A stretch of DNA of 64,000 bases from Apostichopus japonicus (Eukaryota > Echinodermata > Holothuroidea > Aspidochirotida > Stichopodidae). A program made the position numbers and the translations under genes. This document shows, one piece after another, positions 62,785-64,000 of the stretch. Numbering within the stretch: the stretch's first letter is position 1; the number at the start of each line of letters is the position of its first letter. Location: NCBI RefSeq assembly GCF_037975245.1, contig NC_092564.1, positions 25,351,484-25,415,483 on the forward strand, read 5' to 3'. The notes below the pieces were generated by a model. The model saw nothing but the letters and a program-made list of their open reading frames with translations. It searched no databases and was not told where the DNA came from.

Positions 62785-64000
62785 TAGTTCTCGTATTAAA
62801 CAAAATAATTCATTTCACCTCATATGAATAGGACTTACAACATGGGAGGAAAGGAATCAATTGCTTTTAACCAAAACAACAACTTTTTTGAAGCAGTTAA
62901 ATGCTTCATGCATTTGAAGCTTTATGCATTTAATTATAAATTTTATCAAACCTGCAGTGGTTAAAGTGGTTAACAAATCCATTGACCTTCCATATTTAGC
63001 ACTCAGACATTTTTCATATTTTAGGCACAGAAATCACATTGGTAATGTTTGAAATTGTTCCACTTGGAATACATTATTTGAGGTTAAAGTTGTCTAGTGA
63101 AATTAATGACCTTCATTGGTATGGGATTTTAGTATCTTGACAGGGCAGAAATTTGTTTAAATTTTCCTCAAAATGCACCTTTAAACATCTGGACATGAGC
63201 AAGATGCAATACGATATGTATGTTATGTTCAAGATCTCGAACAATAGCAAGATTTTTTTTTGTTTTTTTTGTACATTTTTATCATTTTTAACAGTGTTCT
63301 GTTTTTTTCTGGTAAAGGGAAATCTTAACTTCACAGATATATATTATTTTGCAATCCTATGTTATTATTATCAAAAGTAAACTTTTTAATAATTATTTTT
63401 CTACAAACATGTGAAATAGTTCTTTCTTTTGACGAAGAAATCACAGAGATGGGCTTTTAACTATTTACTTCCAAGTTTATCCAATCATGCAACATATTTA
63501 GAATATTTCCCTCTTAATCTGTTTATGTAAATAACAAAGGTTACTAGATGAGTAAATAGTGATTGGGGGTGGGGGGGGGGGGTAGACGAAGATTGATGGG
63601 AGAAAATAGGAACATTTGGTGCCAGTGACCAAGGTTTGTAATATTTCATACACTGCATTATATCATTTTGTAACATTTGATTTCAACATTATTAAAGGAA
63701 AATAAACTTGAGAAATATACAATCATACATTCCTTTGTTATCATTTAATTTACAGTAACACCTTTTATTTATTGTTTTGAGAAGAGAAAGATTATTCACG
63801 ACAAATGGTTCTAAAAAATATGTGCTACAGAATAGTAGTTTGAGGAATGAAGCAAAGAGCATTAGTGACCATTATTTCATTTCTAGCACATATAGGTGGT
63901 TAAGCTGATGTTCTTGAAGGTTGTGATAAATTCATTTATTTCTCTTCAAAAAATTTCTTGCTTATATTTCATTGCATATTTTCTAATTCCTACCACATCA

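Larger units (their letters stand above)
60670..64000 (+). other. Probable 3' UTR and downstream DNA
   Basis: No coding exon recognised after the TAG. The only canonical AATAAA I found on the + strand is at 63701-63706, about 3.0 kb after the stop, with ATTAAA at 62796 and 63691. Poly(A) site unknown. Contains the 64-bp repeat at 61818-62050 and a G/C hairpin at 62747-62784. Confidence 0.4.

Overview
The window comes from an animal nuclear genome. It is AT-rich and dominated by introns and repeats, and carries one recognisable protein-coding gene on the + strand. The gene is a complete FES/FER-family non-receptor tyrosine kinase. I reconstructed 17 coding exons between 10033 and 60669. All exon phases agree, all introns begin GT and end AG, and the product is about 820 residues, matching the roughly 822 residues of vertebrate FER and FES. 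Domain order is F-BAR (about 1-260), FX/coiled coil (about 300-400), linker, SH2 (about 457-545) and tyrosine kinase (about 562-818), with all catalytic motifs present. The kinase C-lobe reads more like FER than FES. Invertebrates generally have a single orthologue of the FER/FES pair. The mix of TIR elements and the tRNA-derived SINE suggests a marine invertebrate, perhaps an echinoderm such as a sea cucumber; that is a guess, not a measurement.

Layout. 1-10032 is upstream DNA without a recognisable gene. It holds a nested pair of hAT-like TIR elements with 8-bp target duplications (171-1443), a TTAA-flanked TIR element (2234-2600), a 160-bp tandem duplication, a dispersed ~90-bp family and a 98-bp minisatellite (8140-9060). 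The gene body (10033-60669) has introns filled by repeats: an 18-bp minisatellite in intron 3, an AT-rich tandem repeat in intron 6, a 5.4-kb 21-bp minisatellite in intron 7, a 3.76-kb TIR element with a TA target duplication in intron 8, a second TTAA element in intron 12, and a very large intron 15 (13.4 kb). Intron 15 contains a hAT-like MITE beside the splice donor, an eight-copy tandem array of a tRNA-derived SINE, and a ~9.5-kb array of a ~300-bp repeat in two opposite orientations. 60670-64000 is probable 3' UTR and downstream DNA.

How the parts work together. The protein would bind curved membranes through F-BAR, oligomerise through its coiled coil, bind phosphotyrosine through SH2 and phosphorylate targets at membrane-cytoskeleton sites. 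The repeats appear to be passive intron growth, with three possible exceptions. A candidate alternative terminal exon in intron 7 would give an F-BAR-only protein. The two-orientation array in intron 15 would fold into long double-stranded RNA in the pre-mRNA. The SH2 phosphate-binding motif is divergent. I found no multi-gene system, CRISPR array, rRNA or convincing functional tRNA gene.
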